Positions 1-8,844 of a stretch of DNA of 64,000 nucleotides are shown piece by piece. The DNA lies in NCBI GenBank assembly GCA_033856025.1, contig JAWVFQ010000007.1:1-64000 (forward strand), read 5' to 3'. Both the position numbers and the translations under genes were made by a program. The notes under the pieces were generated by a model. The model was not told the DNA's origin, did no database searches, and saw only the letters and a list, made by a program, of their open reading frames with translations. This stretch comes from AC-38 sp033856025 (GTDB lineage: Bacteria; Actinomycetota; Thermoleophilia; Solirubrobacterales; Solirubrobacteraceae). Each line of letters opens with the position of its first letter. The stretch's first letter is position 1.

Positions 1-467
1 TGGGGAGTGTGGGTGCGCAGCTGGGACACGAGGTCCCAGTCCCAGGTCGTGCCGGTCCCGCCGCGCGCGCCCTCGACGTGGGCGTCCAGGAGGTGGAAGT
101 CGGTGTGGAAGGGCTCCAGCCCCACGAGGTCGGCGCGCGTGCGAACACGCGCCGCCTTGATGACTCGCGCGCCGGTGCGCCGCGCCGCCTCGGCGCAGTA
201 GGACGGCCCCTCGTCCCCGTGCAGCTGCAGCATGGTCAGCCCGACCGCGTCGGCCGTGGCCGCCACCTCGTCCAGCGGCGCGTTGACGAACACGCCGACG
301 AGCTCGACCTCGCGCCGCAGCGCCGCGACGATGCGCGCCGCCTCGTCGCGGTCCACCTCGCGAGGCGTCCCGGGGACGAAGATCATCCCCACCGCCCAGG
401 CGCCGAGCTCGGCGGCGCGCCGGGCGTCGTCGAGGTTGGTCGTGCCGCAGATCTTCACGCGGGTCAT
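1..467 (-). CDS. trpF: Phosphoribosylanthranilate isomerase (partial, cut by window edge)
   Basis: Isomerises N-(5-phosphoribosyl)anthranilate to CdRP, the step before TrpC in tryptophan synthesis. From the ATG at 467 it reads MTRVKICGTTNLDDAR, the N-terminal strand with the catalytic Cys (residue 7) of TrpF. It stays open for 155 codons to the window edge. The last visible part, GGTGTTWDWDLV, matches the phosphate-binding GGTG and DW motifs near the end of the barrel, so perhaps 50 residues lie outside. It sits 31 bp downstream of the protease gene and continues the trp series on the same strand. Confidence 0.93.
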   Translation of the reverse strand, partial: MTRVKICGTTNLDDARRAAELGAWAVGMIFVPGTPREVDRDEAARIVAALRREVELVGVFVNAPLDEVAATADAVGLTMLQLHGDEGPSYCAEAARRTGARVIKAARVRTRADLVGLEPFHTDFHLLDAHVEGARGGTGTTWDWDLVSQLRTHTP

Positions 468-498
468 CGCCCGCCCATCGTAGGCCAGCGCGCGCCGT

Positions 499-1686
499 CT
501 ACTGCTGCGGCGCTTCGCTCGGGCGCTGCGCCAGCTTCAGCGTGACCGTCTTGGCGCTGCCGTCGCGCAGGAGCTCCAGCTTGACCGAGTCGCCCGGCTT
601 CTTCGTGTTGATGACCGAGACGACGTCGTCCATCGAGTGCACGGTGCGGCCGTCGATCTTCTTGATCACGTCGCCACCCAGGGCGATCGCGGAGCCGTCG
701 AGGTTGGCGTTGGGGTCGCCGCCGCGCACGCCGGCCTTGGCGGCCGGGCTGCCCGGCTGGACGGTCTGGACGAGCACCCCGCTGTCCGTGGCCAGGTTCA
801 GGCGCGACAGCGACTTGTCGATGGTGGCGCCGGTGATCCCGATGTAGGCGCGCTCCACCTTGCCCTGGTCGCGCAGCTGGGGGATCACCTGCTTGGCGGT
901 GTTGATCGGGACCGCGAAGCCGATGCCCACGTTGCCGCTGCCGCTGCCGCCGGTGGCGATCTGGGAGTTGATGCCGATGACGCGCCCGGCGGCGTCGAGC
1001 AGAGGGCCGCCGGAGTTGCCGGGGTTGATCGCCGCGTCGGTCTGGATGACGTTCTCGATCTGGAAGCCGTTGGGGGCGGTGATGCGCCGCTGGAGGGCCG
1101 AGACGACGCCGGTGGTCAGCGTGCGGTCCAGGCCGAACGGGTTGCCGATGGCGATGGTCGGGTCGCCCACCTGGACGCCCTTGGAATCACCCAGGACGAC
1201 CGGCTTGAGCTTGAGCCCGCTCGTGTCGACCTTGAGGATCGCCAGATCGGTGGAGGTGTCCTTGCCCACGACCTTGGCGTCCGTCGCGCGCTTGTCCTCG
1301 AACTGCACGACCACGCGCGAGGCGCCCTCGATCACGTGCGCGTTGGTGAGGATGTAGCCCTTCTTGTCCAGCACGAAGCCCGAGCCGGTCGACTCGCCGC
1401 GCTGGGCCTGCGGGCCCAGCTCGAACGGCGACTGGACCTGCTGGACGACCTGCGCGCGGACGTTGACCACGCCGGGCGCGTCGCGCTTGTAGATCTCGCG
1501 CGCGGTCATGCCCCCGGTGGCGGCGCCGCGCAGCGAGGCGTCGCGCGCGCCGATGGGCGACTGCTGGATGACGGTCGTCGTGCGCCGCGTGTCCCCTCCG
1601 ACGCCGAGGAGCAACAGGACGGCCGCCACGACGGCGCCGCCCACGAGGGCGGCGAGAAGAGAAGAGCGAAGGGAGGCTGTGTTCAT
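499..1686 (-). CDS. HtrA/DegP-type serine protease, membrane-anchored, with PDZ domain
   Basis: A 395-residue envelope quality-control protease. One N-terminal membrane segment (about residues 9-30) is followed by a linker. The trypsin-like domain (about 65-270) has a complete triad: H117 in TNAHVI, D147 in STDLAIL and S225 in GNSGGPL. A single PDZ domain occupies about 280-385. The family degrades or refolds damaged exported proteins. The gene lies between trpC and trpF, 34 bp after trpC, and is probably co-transcribed with them although it has no known role in tryptophan synthesis. The ATG start at 1686 places the anchor correctly. Confidence 0.93.
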   Translation of the reverse strand: MNTASLRSSLLAALVGGAVVAAVLLLLGVGGDTRRTTTVIQQSPIGARDASLRGAATGGMTAREIYKRDAPGVVNVRAQVVQQVQSPFELGPQAQRGESTGSGFVLDKKGYILTNAHVIEGASRVVVQFEDKRATDAKVVGKDTSTDLAILKVDTSGLKLKPVVLGDSKGVQVGDPTIAIGNPFGLDRTLTTGVVSALQRRITAPNGFQIENVIQTDAAINPGNSGGPLLDAAGRVIGINSQIATGGSGSGNVGIGFAVPINTAKQVIPQLRDQGKVERAYIGITGATIDKSLSRLNLATDSGVLVQTVQPGSPAAKAGVRGGDPNANLDGSAIALGGDVIKKIDGRTVHSMDDVVSVINTKKPGDSVKLELLRDGSAKTVTLKLAQRPSEAPQQ

Positions 1687-1720
1687 GGGCGCCAGGTTGA
1701 ACGTGCCCGCTGAACCGTGT

Positions 1721-2512
1721 CTAAATCTCGGACGGCGCCGCCCCGGCCAGGGCCCGGCACGCGGCCTCGATGTCGTCCGCGCGCATCAGCGACTCGCCGA
1801 CCAGCACGGCGTCGACCCCCACGCGGTCGAGGTCCTCGAGCTGCTCGCGCGCGTGGAAGCCGGACTCCGAGACGACGACCTTCCCGGTGGGCACGTCGGA
1901 CAGCAGATCGTAGGTGCGCTCCACGTCGACGCTGAAGTCCGTGAGGTCGCGGTTGTTGATGCCGATCATCTCGGCGTCGACCTCCAGCGCCCGCTCGAGC
2001 TCGGGCTCGTCGTGGACCTCGACGAGCACGTCGAGGTCGAGCGCCAGCGCCTCGCGGTGCAGCCGCGCCAGGTCGTCGTCGGGCAGGGCGGCCACGATGA
2101 GCAGGACCGCGTCCGCCCCGGCCACCGCGGACTCGTAGAGCTGGTACGGGTCCACGACGAAGTCCTTGCGCAGGATCGGCAGGCCCGTGGCGTGGCGGGC
2201 CTCGCGCAGGTCCTCCAGCGAGCCGCCGAAGTGGTGGCGCTCGGTGAGGACGGACAGCGCGGCCGCGCCGCCGCGCTCGTAGGCGCACACGACCTCGGTC
2301 ACGTTCGCGCCCTCGCGCAGGGTGCCGGCCGAGGGGGAGCGGCGCTTGTGCTCGGCGATCAGCGATATGCCCGGGCGCGCCAGCGCCTCGGAGAACGGCC
2401 GGTCGTCGCCGCGGCCCTCCAGCGCGCGCTCCAGCTCCTCCTGCGGGCGGTCGCGGCGGCGCTGCTCCAGGTCGTGGCGCGTGGCGTCGACGATGCGGTC
2501 CAGGACGTTCAC
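1721..2512 (-). CDS. trpC: Indole-3-glycerol phosphate synthase
   Basis: Converts CdRP to indole-3-glycerol phosphate. The protein of 263 residues has the usual family length. Visible signatures are the catalytic-Lys segment AEHKRRSPSAG, RKDFVVDPYQ, GINNRDL and the C-terminal VSESGF and VGESLM phosphate-binding strands. The start is GTG at 2512 (MNVLDRIV). It overlaps the trpD stop as GTGA, so the much longer open frame upstream is not the gene. Translational coupling with trpD is expected from this overlap. Confidence 0.96.
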   Translation of the reverse strand: MNVLDRIVDATRHDLEQRRRDRPQEELERALEGRGDDRPFSEALARPGISLIAEHKRRSPSAGTLREGANVTEVVCAYERGGAAALSVLTERHHFGGSLEDLREARHATGLPILRKDFVVDPYQLYESAVAGADAVLLIVAALPDDDLARLHREALALDLDVLVEVHDEPELERALEVDAEMIGINNRDLTDFSVDVERTYDLLSDVPTGKVVVSESGFHAREQLEDLDRVGVDAVLVGESLMRADDIEAACRALAGAAPSEI

Positions 2513-3558
2513 GCGCCCGGCGCTCCCGCGGCATTGGTCCGTTCGACGAAGGCGTCGAGCGCGCGCTGCGCGCGGCCGTCGTCTATCGCCGCCTGGGCGG
2601 CGCGGACGCCGTCGGCCAGGCTCTCGGCCACGCCGGCGGCGTAGATGGCCGCGCCCGCGTTGAACACCGCCAGGTCGCGCGGAGCGCCGGGCTCGCCGGC
2701 CAGGATGCGCCGGGTGGTCGCGGCGTTCTGCGCGGGCGTCCCTCCGGCCACGGACTCGGGAGTGGACGTTTCCAGGCCGACGTCGGCCGGCTCGACCGCG
2801 TAGCGCTCGATCGTCGCGTCCCCGTCTGCCCCGCCGGTGACCTCGAAGACCTGCGTGCTTGCGCCGGTGCTCATCTCGTCCACGCCGTCTGAGCCGGACA
2901 CTACCAACGCGCGCGCCACGCCCAGACGCGCCAGGGCGCCCGCGATCGTCTCCAGGTAGGCCGGGTCCGAGACGCCGATGAGCTGGCGCGTGGCGCCCGC
3001 GGGATTCGTCAGCGGCCCGAGGAAGTTGAACACCGTGCGCACCGCCAGCGCCTTGCGCACCGGCACGACGTGGCGCATCGCCTGGTGGTGGGCGGGGGCG
3101 AACATGAAGCCGAAGCCCACCTCGCGGATGCACTGCGCCACCGCCTCGGGCCCCAGGTCGATGCGCGCGCCCAGGGCCTCCAGGACGTCGGCGGAGCCCG
3201 ACAGGCTCGTGGCGGAGCGGTTGCCGTGCTTGGCCACCGCGCAGCCCGCCCCGGCGGCGATCAGCGCGGCCGTGGTCGACACGTTGAACGTGGTGCGCCC
3301 GCCGCCGGTCCCCGCCGTGTCGAGCAGGTCGCGCCCGGCGTCCACGTGGGCGGCCAGCCCGCGCATCGCCCGCGCGAACCCGGTCACCTCGTCGACCGTC
3401 TCGCCCTTGGCCCGGAGGCCGACGAGGAAACCGGCGATCTGCGCCTCGGTGGCGTCGCCGGACATGATCACCCCCAGCACCTCCTCGGCCTGCTCGGCGT
3501 CGAGGCTGCGACCGGACGCCACCGCGTCGATGGCGGCGGTGAGGACGGACTCGGCCAT
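2509..3558 (-). CDS. trpD: Anthranilate phosphoribosyltransferase
   Basis: Transfers phosphoribose from PRPP to anthranilate. The 349-residue protein shows the glycine-rich PRPP loop GTGGGRTTFNVST, the KHGNRSATSLSGSAD substrate segment and the FNFLGPLTNPA motif. The ATG at 3558 overlaps the trpG stop by one base (TGATG). The frame extends further upstream but would run through trpG. It stands alone here, whereas enteric bacteria carry TrpG and TrpD as one fusion. The coupling points to one trp transcript. Confidence 0.96.
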   Translation of the reverse strand: MAESVLTAAIDAVASGRSLDAEQAEEVLGVIMSGDATEAQIAGFLVGLRAKGETVDEVTGFARAMRGLAAHVDAGRDLLDTAGTGGGRTTFNVSTTAALIAAGAGCAVAKHGNRSATSLSGSADVLEALGARIDLGPEAVAQCIREVGFGFMFAPAHHQAMRHVVPVRKALAVRTVFNFLGPLTNPAGATRQLIGVSDPAYLETIAGALARLGVARALVVSGSDGVDEMSTGASTQVFEVTGGADGDATIERYAVEPADVGLETSTPESVAGGTPAQNAATTRRILAGEPGAPRDLAVFNAGAAIYAAGVAESLADGVRAAQAAIDDGRAQRALDAFVERTNAAGAPGA

Positions 3559-4517
3559 CACTCCAGACCGGCGGCCCGGCGCGCCTCGGTGGCGTCGTCG
3601 AAGCCCTCGAAGCGGCTCAGGCGCTCGGCGCGCGCCGTCACCACGTAGTGCCACTCGCGCGAGACCTCGGCGCCGCTCTGGGCGGCGCGCAGGTCCATCC
3701 GGGCGCGGATCCACACGCGCTCCCCGGACGCCTCGACTTCGAGGGGCTCCACGTGCCAGTGCGACCAGTTGCGCTGGAACCCGGCGGCGTAGCGCCGCAG
3801 CTCCTCGTGGCCCCGGGTGCGGACGGCGCCGGGCAGCGAGTCGGACTCGATCTGCACGAAGTCCTCGTGCACGAGCGCCAGCTGACTCTCGATGTCGCCG
3901 GTGTTGACCGCGTCGACGAAGGCGTGGGCCAGGGCGACCGGGTCGAGCGGCGCCGGGTCGGCCAGGAAGTTCGCCAGCAGGGCCTTGCCGTGGGGCGTGA
4001 GGACGGACTCGGGGTGGAACTGGACGCCCTCGGCCGGCAGCTCGCGGTGGCGCAGGGCCATGAGGACGCCGCCGCCGTGCGCGGCCGGCTCCAGGCAGTC
4101 GGGCAGGTCCGGCTCGACGACGAGCGAGTGGTAGCGCCCCACGGTCAGCGGGCTTTCGAGCCCGGCGAAGATCGTCCTGCCGTCGTGCTCCACCTCGGCG
4201 CTCTTGCCGTGGATCGGCTCGTGGCGCACGACCTTTCCGCCGAACGCCTGGCCCAGCGCCTGGTGGCCCAGGCAGACCCCGAGCGTCCGCACCCCGGCCT
4301 CGGGGAAGCGGCGCATCGCCTCCAGGCTGATCCCCGCGTCGTCCGGCGTGCCCGGGCCGGGCGAGACGACCACGCGGTCGGGCGCGCGCTCGAGCAGCTC
4401 GTCCACCGTGGCCCGGTCGTTGCGCACGACCTCGAGCTCCGCGCCCAGCTCGCCCAGGTACTGGAAGAGGTTGTAGGTGAAGGAGTCGTAGTTGTCGACG
4501 ATGAGGACCCGGGTCAC
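3558..4517 (-). CDS. trpG: Anthranilate synthase amidotransferase subunit fused to an NTF2/SnoaL-like domain
   Basis: Supplies ammonia from glutamine to TrpE. Residues 1-188 are a complete class I glutamine amidotransferase: oxyanion motif SPGPGTP, nucleophile C82 in GVCLGHQ, and H168/E170 in FHPE. About 130 further residues (190-319) follow, where ordinary TrpG ends. They have the look of an NTF2/SnoaL-like alpha+beta domain: AHAFVDAVNTGDIESQL, EDFVQIES, RGHEELRRYAAGF, then alternating strands. No frameshift or stop separates the parts. The GTG start at 4517 overlaps the trpE stop as GTGA. The extra domain's role is unknown; it could be regulatory or act in assembly. The fold assignment is by pattern only. 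Confidence 0.92.
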   Translation of the reverse strand: MTRVLIVDNYDSFTYNLFQYLGELGAELEVVRNDRATVDELLERAPDRVVVSPGPGTPDDAGISLEAMRRFPEAGVRTLGVCLGHQALGQAFGGKVVRHEPIHGKSAEVEHDGRTIFAGLESPLTVGRYHSLVVEPDLPDCLEPAAHGGGVLMALRHRELPAEGVQFHPESVLTPHGKALLANFLADPAPLDPVALAHAFVDAVNTGDIESQLALVHEDFVQIESDSLPGAVRTRGHEELRRYAAGFQRNWSHWHVEPLEVEASGERVWIRARMDLRAAQSGAEVSREWHYVVTARAERLSRFEGFDDATEARRAAGLE

Positions 4518-5974
4518 GCCCAGTCCTCCTGGCCGGCGGCGAGCTCGATGGCGCGCATGACGCCGCGCGCCTTGGCCACCGACTCCTCGTACTCGTAGTC
4601 CGGCCGCGCGTCGGCCACGGTGCCCCCGCCGGCCTGCACGTGCGCCACGCCGTCCTTGACCACGACGGTGCGGATGTGGATGCAGGTGTCCAGGTCGCCG
4701 GTGTAGGAGAGGTAACCGATGGCGCCCCCGTAGCCGCCGCGCTTGACCGGCTCGAGCTCGTCGATGATCTGCATGGCGCGGACCTTCGGGGCCCCGGACA
4801 GCGTCCCGGCGGGCAGCACGCTGCGCAGCGCGTCCACCGGGCTCACCTCAGGGCGCAGCTCGCCGCCCACCGAGGACACGATGTGCATGACGTGCGAGTA
4901 GGTCTCGACGGCCATGAACGTCTCGACCTCGACCGTCCCGTACTCGCATACGCGGCCCAGGTCGTTGCGGCCCAGGTCGACGAGCATCACGTGCTCCGCG
5001 CGCTCCTTGGGGTCCTCCAGCAGCTCGCGCGCGATGCGCTCGTCCGCCTCGGCGTCGGCCCCGCGCGGGCGGGTGCCGGCGATCGGCCGGGTCGAGGCGC
5101 GGCGGCCGGACACCGTGAGCAGCGGCTCCGGGCTGGCGCCGGCGATCTCGAAGTCGCCGAAGTCCAGGAAGTACATGTACGGGCTGGGGTTCACGGCGCG
5201 CAGCCCGCGGTAGATCGAGAACGCCTCCACGGGCACGGGTGCGCTCCAGCGCTGGGAGGGGACCACCTGGTAGGCGTCGCCGGCGCGGATGTACTCCACG
5301 ATCCGCGTGACCATCCCCTCGAAGGCCTCGCGCGGCATGTTGGACTCGAAGCGCGGTGCCTGGCGCCCCGGCGCCTTCTCGGGCACCGGCACCGCGCCGC
5401 GCAGGCGCTCGCGCACCTCGCCGATCGTCTCGCGCGCGGCGGTGTAGGAGCGCTCCACGTCGTCCTCGGCGTAGACGTTGGCCAGGATCGAGACCTCGTG
5501 CTTGAGGTGGTCGAAGACGACCAGCACATCGGTGATCATCAGCGCCAGGTCCGGCAGGCCGATCGTGTCGGGGTTGGGCGGGCCCAGCGGCTCGACCGTG
5601 CGCACGAGGTCGTAGGCGAAGAAGCCCACCGCGCCGCCGGAGAAGGGCGGCAGGTCGGGCAGCGGCGCCTGGCGGTAGCGCGCCACGGCGTCGCGGGCCA
5701 GCGCGTAGGGATCGCCGTCGTCGCCCGCGCTCCAGGTCACGACGTCGCGGGGGCGGAACCCGATGAATGAGTAGCGCCCGACCCGCTGGCCCTGCTCGGC
5801 GGACTCCAGCAGGAACGCCGGGCCGTCCTCGCGCAGCTTGAGGAAGGCGGACACGGGCGTCTCGCAGTCGTCGATGAACGTGTGGCGCAGCGGGATGAGG
5901 TTGTGCTCGCGGGCCAGCTCGCGGACCTCGTCGAGCCCAGGCTTGGCGGCCGGGAGGTCAGCCGCGACGGCCAT
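4514..5974 (-). CDS. trpE: Anthranilate synthase component I
   Basis: Makes anthranilate from chorismate and TrpG-derived ammonia. The 486-residue chorismate-binding protein has the N-terminal LLES motif (55-58), which forms the tryptophan feedback site in characterised TrpE, so allosteric inhibition by tryptophan is likely. Core motifs include ASPEPLL, RPIAGTRPRG, LVDLGRNDLGR, LSGAPKVRAM and a C-terminal IHIRTVVV / QAGGG segment. The ATG at 5974 lies inside the last codons of hisIE (17-bp overlap), so histidine and tryptophan genes appear coupled. Confidence 0.96.
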   Translation of the reverse strand: MAVAADLPAAKPGLDEVRELAREHNLIPLRHTFIDDCETPVSAFLKLREDGPAFLLESAEQGQRVGRYSFIGFRPRDVVTWSAGDDGDPYALARDAVARYRQAPLPDLPPFSGGAVGFFAYDLVRTVEPLGPPNPDTIGLPDLALMITDVLVVFDHLKHEVSILANVYAEDDVERSYTAARETIGEVRERLRGAVPVPEKAPGRQAPRFESNMPREAFEGMVTRIVEYIRAGDAYQVVPSQRWSAPVPVEAFSIYRGLRAVNPSPYMYFLDFGDFEIAGASPEPLLTVSGRRASTRPIAGTRPRGADAEADERIARELLEDPKERAEHVMLVDLGRNDLGRVCEYGTVEVETFMAVETYSHVMHIVSSVGGELRPEVSPVDALRSVLPAGTLSGAPKVRAMQIIDELEPVKRGGYGGAIGYLSYTGDLDTCIHIRTVVVKDGVAHVQAGGGTVADARPDYEYEESVAKARGVMRAIELAAGQEDWA

Positions 5975-6560
5975 TGAGGACCCCCTCGACCTCTGCGAGC
6001 TCCACGCCGTAGTCGCGCAGGAGCACGAGCAGGTGGTAGATCAGGTCCGCGGCCTCCTCGGCCAGGCGCTCGGCCGTCTCCTCGCGGTGCGCGTGCACGA
6101 CCTCGAACGCCTCCTCCTCGACCTTCTCGCCGATGCGGAAGGGCTCGTCGAACAGCTCGGTCGTGTAGGAGCCGGCGGGGCGCTCGCGGAAGCGCTCGGC
6201 GATCGTGCGCTCCAGCCCGGTCAGGGCCTCGAACGGCGCGCCGTCCAGCTCGCCGCGGTGGAAGCAGGTGCGCTCGCCGGTGTGGCAGGCGGGTCCGGCC
6301 GGCTCGACCAGCGCCAGCAGCGCGTCGGCGTCGCAGTCGTAGCGAATGGCCCTCAGGGCCTGCGTGTTGCCGCTCGTGGCGCCCTTGTGCCACAGCTCGT
6401 CGCGCGAACGGCTCCAGAAGTGCATCTCACCGGTCAGGCGAGTGTGCTCCAGCGCCTCGGCGTTCATGTAGGCCAGCGTCAACACCTCGCCCGTGCGCCA
6501 GTCCTGCACCACGCACGGCACGAGGCCCCGCTCGTCATAGGCGATCTGGGAGTCGTCCAT
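5958..6560 (-). CDS. hisIE: Bifunctional phosphoribosyl-AMP cyclohydrolase / phosphoribosyl-ATP pyrophosphatase
   Basis: Carries out steps 2 and 3 of histidine synthesis in one 200-residue chain. Residues about 1-110 are HisI: LAYMNAEAL, HFWSRSRDELWHKG, the zinc/Mg cluster CDADALLALV, and CHTGERTCF. Residues about 113-200 are HisE: a helical MazG-like fold with EKVEEEAFEVV and EEAADLIYHLLVLL. Such fusions are common in some phyla, while many actinobacteria keep hisI and hisE separate. Both PRPP-consuming pathways meet here, as trpE starts within its 3' end. Confidence 0.94.
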   Translation of the reverse strand: MDDSQIAYDERGLVPCVVQDWRTGEVLTLAYMNAEALEHTRLTGEMHFWSRSRDELWHKGATSGNTQALRAIRYDCDADALLALVEPAGPACHTGERTCFHRGELDGAPFEALTGLERTIAERFRERPAGSYTTELFDEPFRIGEKVEEEAFEVVHAHREETAERLAEEAADLIYHLLVLLRDYGVELAEVEGVLNGRRG

Positions 6561-6577
6561 CGTCCGGGGGATTCTGA

Positions 6578-7471
6578 CTAGTCGATGCCCAGACGGTCCA
6601 GGAGGGCGTCGTCGGCGCGCCAGCGGCGGCGGACGCGGACGTTGAGGTCGAGGTGGACGCGCTCGCCGTAGCGGCGCTCGAGCTCGCGGCGCGCGGCGGT
6701 CCCGACGGCCTTGACCATCCGGCCGCCGGCGCCGACGAGGATCTTCTTCTGGGACTCCGTCTCCACCCAGGCCAGCGCCCTGATCCGCACCAGGTCGTCG
6801 CGCGAGCGGTCGATCTCGTCCACCTGGACCTCGACGGCATGCGGCACCTCCTGGTGGGCGCGGCGCAGGACCTGCTCGCGGATGAGCTCGGCCACCACCA
6901 CGTGCTCGGGCTGGTCGGAGGACTCCCCCGGCCCGAACCAGAACGGGCCCTCGGGCAGCAGCGTCGAGAGGTGGCGCACCAGCTCTCCCACCCCCTCCCC
7001 CGTGCGCGCGGACAGGGGAAACACCTCGGCTTCGGGGACCAGCTCGCCCGCGGCCGCCAGCGCGGCGGCGGCGCGGGCGCGGTCGAGGCGGTCCATCTTA
7101 TTCACGGCCAGGACGACGGAAACGCCGGTGTCGGCCAGCGCGCGGGCGATGAAGCGGTCCCCGGGCCCCCCCACGCCCTCCTCGCCGTTGAGGACCACCA
7201 GCGCGGCGTCGGCCTCGCCCAGCTCGCGCTGGACGCGCCGGGCCATGCGCTCGGTCAGCGCGTCGCGGGGTCGCTGCACGCCGGGGAGGTCGACCAGCAC
7301 CAGCTGCCAGCCGTCCCCCGCCGCCACGCCGCGGATCGCCCGCCGGGTGGTCTGCGGACGGTCGGAGACGATCGCCACCTTCTCCCCCACGATCGCGTTG
7401 ACCAGCGTGGACTTGCCGGCGTTGGGTCGCCCCGCCAGCGCCACGAAGCCGCTGCGCGTCGGAGCCGTCAC
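6578..7471 (-). CDS. era: GTPase Era, 16S rRNA assembly factor
   Basis: A 297-residue GTPase that binds the 3' end of 16S rRNA during 30S maturation. The P-loop is GRPNAGKS (14-21), the switch region has RPQTTRRAIRG, G3 is DLPG (many homologues have DTPG), G4 is NKMD and G5 is SAR. The C-terminal KH domain carries GAGGRMVKAVG. It starts with GTG at 7471, overlapping the ybeY stop as GTGA. phoH-ybeY-era is a conserved ribosome-related cluster in many bacteria. Confidence 0.97.
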   Translation of the reverse strand: MTAPTRSGFVALAGRPNAGKSTLVNAIVGEKVAIVSDRPQTTRRAIRGVAAGDGWQLVLVDLPGVQRPRDALTERMARRVQRELGEADAALVVLNGEEGVGGPGDRFIARALADTGVSVVLAVNKMDRLDRARAAAALAAAGELVPEAEVFPLSARTGEGVGELVRHLSTLLPEGPFWFGPGESSDQPEHVVVAELIREQVLRRAHQEVPHAVEVQVDEIDRSRDDLVRIRALAWVETESQKKILVGAGGRMVKAVGTAARRELERRYGERVHLDLNVRVRRRWRADDALLDRLGID

Positions 7472-7866
7472 GGGGACACCCAGCGCAGCAGCTCGCGCTG
7501 GAGCGCCAGCATCTCGCCGTCGTCGGTCTCGTGGTCCATCCCGGCCAGGTGCAGCGCGCCGTGGACGACCGCCTCGCGCAGGTCCTCGGTCTCGGCCGGG
7601 CAGATCACGACGTCGCCCAGCTCGCGGGGACCCGCCGCCGGCTCCGCGCCGTCCACCGGGAACGACAGGACGTCGGTCGGCGCGTCGCGGCCGCGGTGCT
7701 CGCGGTTCAGGGCCCGGATCTCCTCGGCGTCGACGAGCGACACGGCGACGTGGCCGTCCTCGATCCCGGCGGAGGCCAGCGCCAGGGAGACCAGCTGCTC
7801 GACGTCCGGCGCGGCCAGCGAGCCGCCGGTGCGCTCGAGGCCCGCCACCTCGACCTCGAGCGTCAC
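7468..7866 (-). CDS. ybeY: Endoribonuclease YbeY, rRNA maturation factor
   Basis: A 132-residue metallo-RNase implicated in 16S 3'-end processing and 70S quality control. The defining zinc motif is HGALHLAGMDH, with H102, H106 and H112 as ligands. The upstream TDVLSFP strand is also family-typical. It overlaps both neighbours by 4 nt (phoH stop upstream, era start downstream), which indicates tight translational coupling with both. Confidence 0.95.
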   Translation of the reverse strand: MTLEVEVAGLERTGGSLAAPDVEQLVSLALASAGIEDGHVAVSLVDAEEIRALNREHRGRDAPTDVLSFPVDGAEPAAGPRELGDVVICPAETEDLREAVVHGALHLAGMDHETDDGEMLALQRELLRWVSP

Positions 7867-8834
7867 GCCCGCTTGCGGGTGCGCAGCTCGGGCGCCTGGC
7901 GTTCGGCGTGCTCGCCGTAGGCCTCGACGATGCGCTGGACGAGCTTGTGGCGCACGACGTCCTCGCCGCCGAAGCGCACGAACGCGATGTCCTCCAGCGA
8001 ATCGAGGATGTCGCCCACCTGCACCAGCCCGGAGCGCTGCTCGCGCGGGAGGTCGATCTGCGTGACGTCGCCGGTCACGACGATCTTCGACCCGAAGCCC
8101 AGCCGCGTGAGGAACATCTTCATCTGCTCCGGGCTCGTGTTCTGCGCCTCGTCGAGGATGACGAAGGAGTCGTTGATCGTGCGGCCGCGCATATAGGCCA
8201 GCGGGGCGATCTCGATCACGCCGCGGTCCAGGTGGTTGGCCACGCGCTCGGGGTCCATCATGTCGTGGAGGGCGTCGAAGAGCGGGCGCAGGTAGGGGTC
8301 GACCTTGGCCATCATGTCGCCGGGCAGGAAGCCCAGGCGCTCACCGGCCTCCACCGCGGGGCGGGTGAGGATGATGCGGTTGACCTCGCGCCGGCTCAGC
8401 GCGGCGGCGGCCATGGCCACGGCCAGGAACGTCTTGCCGGTGCCGGCCGGACCGATCCCGAAGGTCACGGTGTTGGACCGGATGGAGTCGACGTAGCGCT
8501 TCTGGTTGACGGTCTTGGGCGCCACGCGGATGTTGCGATGGCGCCAGACGACGTCCTCGAGGATCTTGGCCGGCGACTCGTGCTGGTCCAGCGCGCCGGT
8601 CACCGCCTCGATCGTCCCGGGCCCGATCTCGTGGCCCTCGTCGATGAGGTCCGACAGCTCGCGGACGACGGTCTCGCCCGCCGCGACCGCGGCCGCGTCG
8701 CCGTCCAGCGTCAGGACGTTCCCGCGCAGGAACACGTCGCAGTCCAGGTGGTCCGCCAGCGCGCGGAGGATGGAATCCTGCGAGCCGGCCAGGCCCGCCG
8801 CGACCTCGTTGTCGAGCTCGATCTGCTTGCGCAC
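7863..8834 (-). CDS. phoH: PhoH family ATPase
   Basis: A 323-residue P-loop protein of the PhoH/PhoL type, thought to act in RNA metabolism with YbeY. An N-terminal KH-like region (about 1-90) precedes the ATPase core, with Walker A GPAGTGKT (128-135), Walker B FVILDEAQN and the conserved TGDVTQIDLP segment. The start is taken as GTG at 8834 (MRKQIELDN), 11 nt after the yqeY stop. The frame stays open further upstream, but that would run into yqeY. Confidence 0.93.
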   Translation of the reverse strand: MRKQIELDNEVAAGLAGSQDSILRALADHLDCDVFLRGNVLTLDGDAAAVAAGETVVRELSDLIDEGHEIGPGTIEAVTGALDQHESPAKILEDVVWRHRNIRVAPKTVNQKRYVDSIRSNTVTFGIGPAGTGKTFLAVAMAAAALSRREVNRIILTRPAVEAGERLGFLPGDMMAKVDPYLRPLFDALHDMMDPERVANHLDRGVIEIAPLAYMRGRTINDSFVILDEAQNTSPEQMKMFLTRLGFGSKIVVTGDVTQIDLPREQRSGLVQVGDILDSLEDIAFVRFGGEDVVRHKLVQRIVEAYGEHAERQAPELRTRKRA

Positions 8835-8844
8835 TAGTGGGCCA

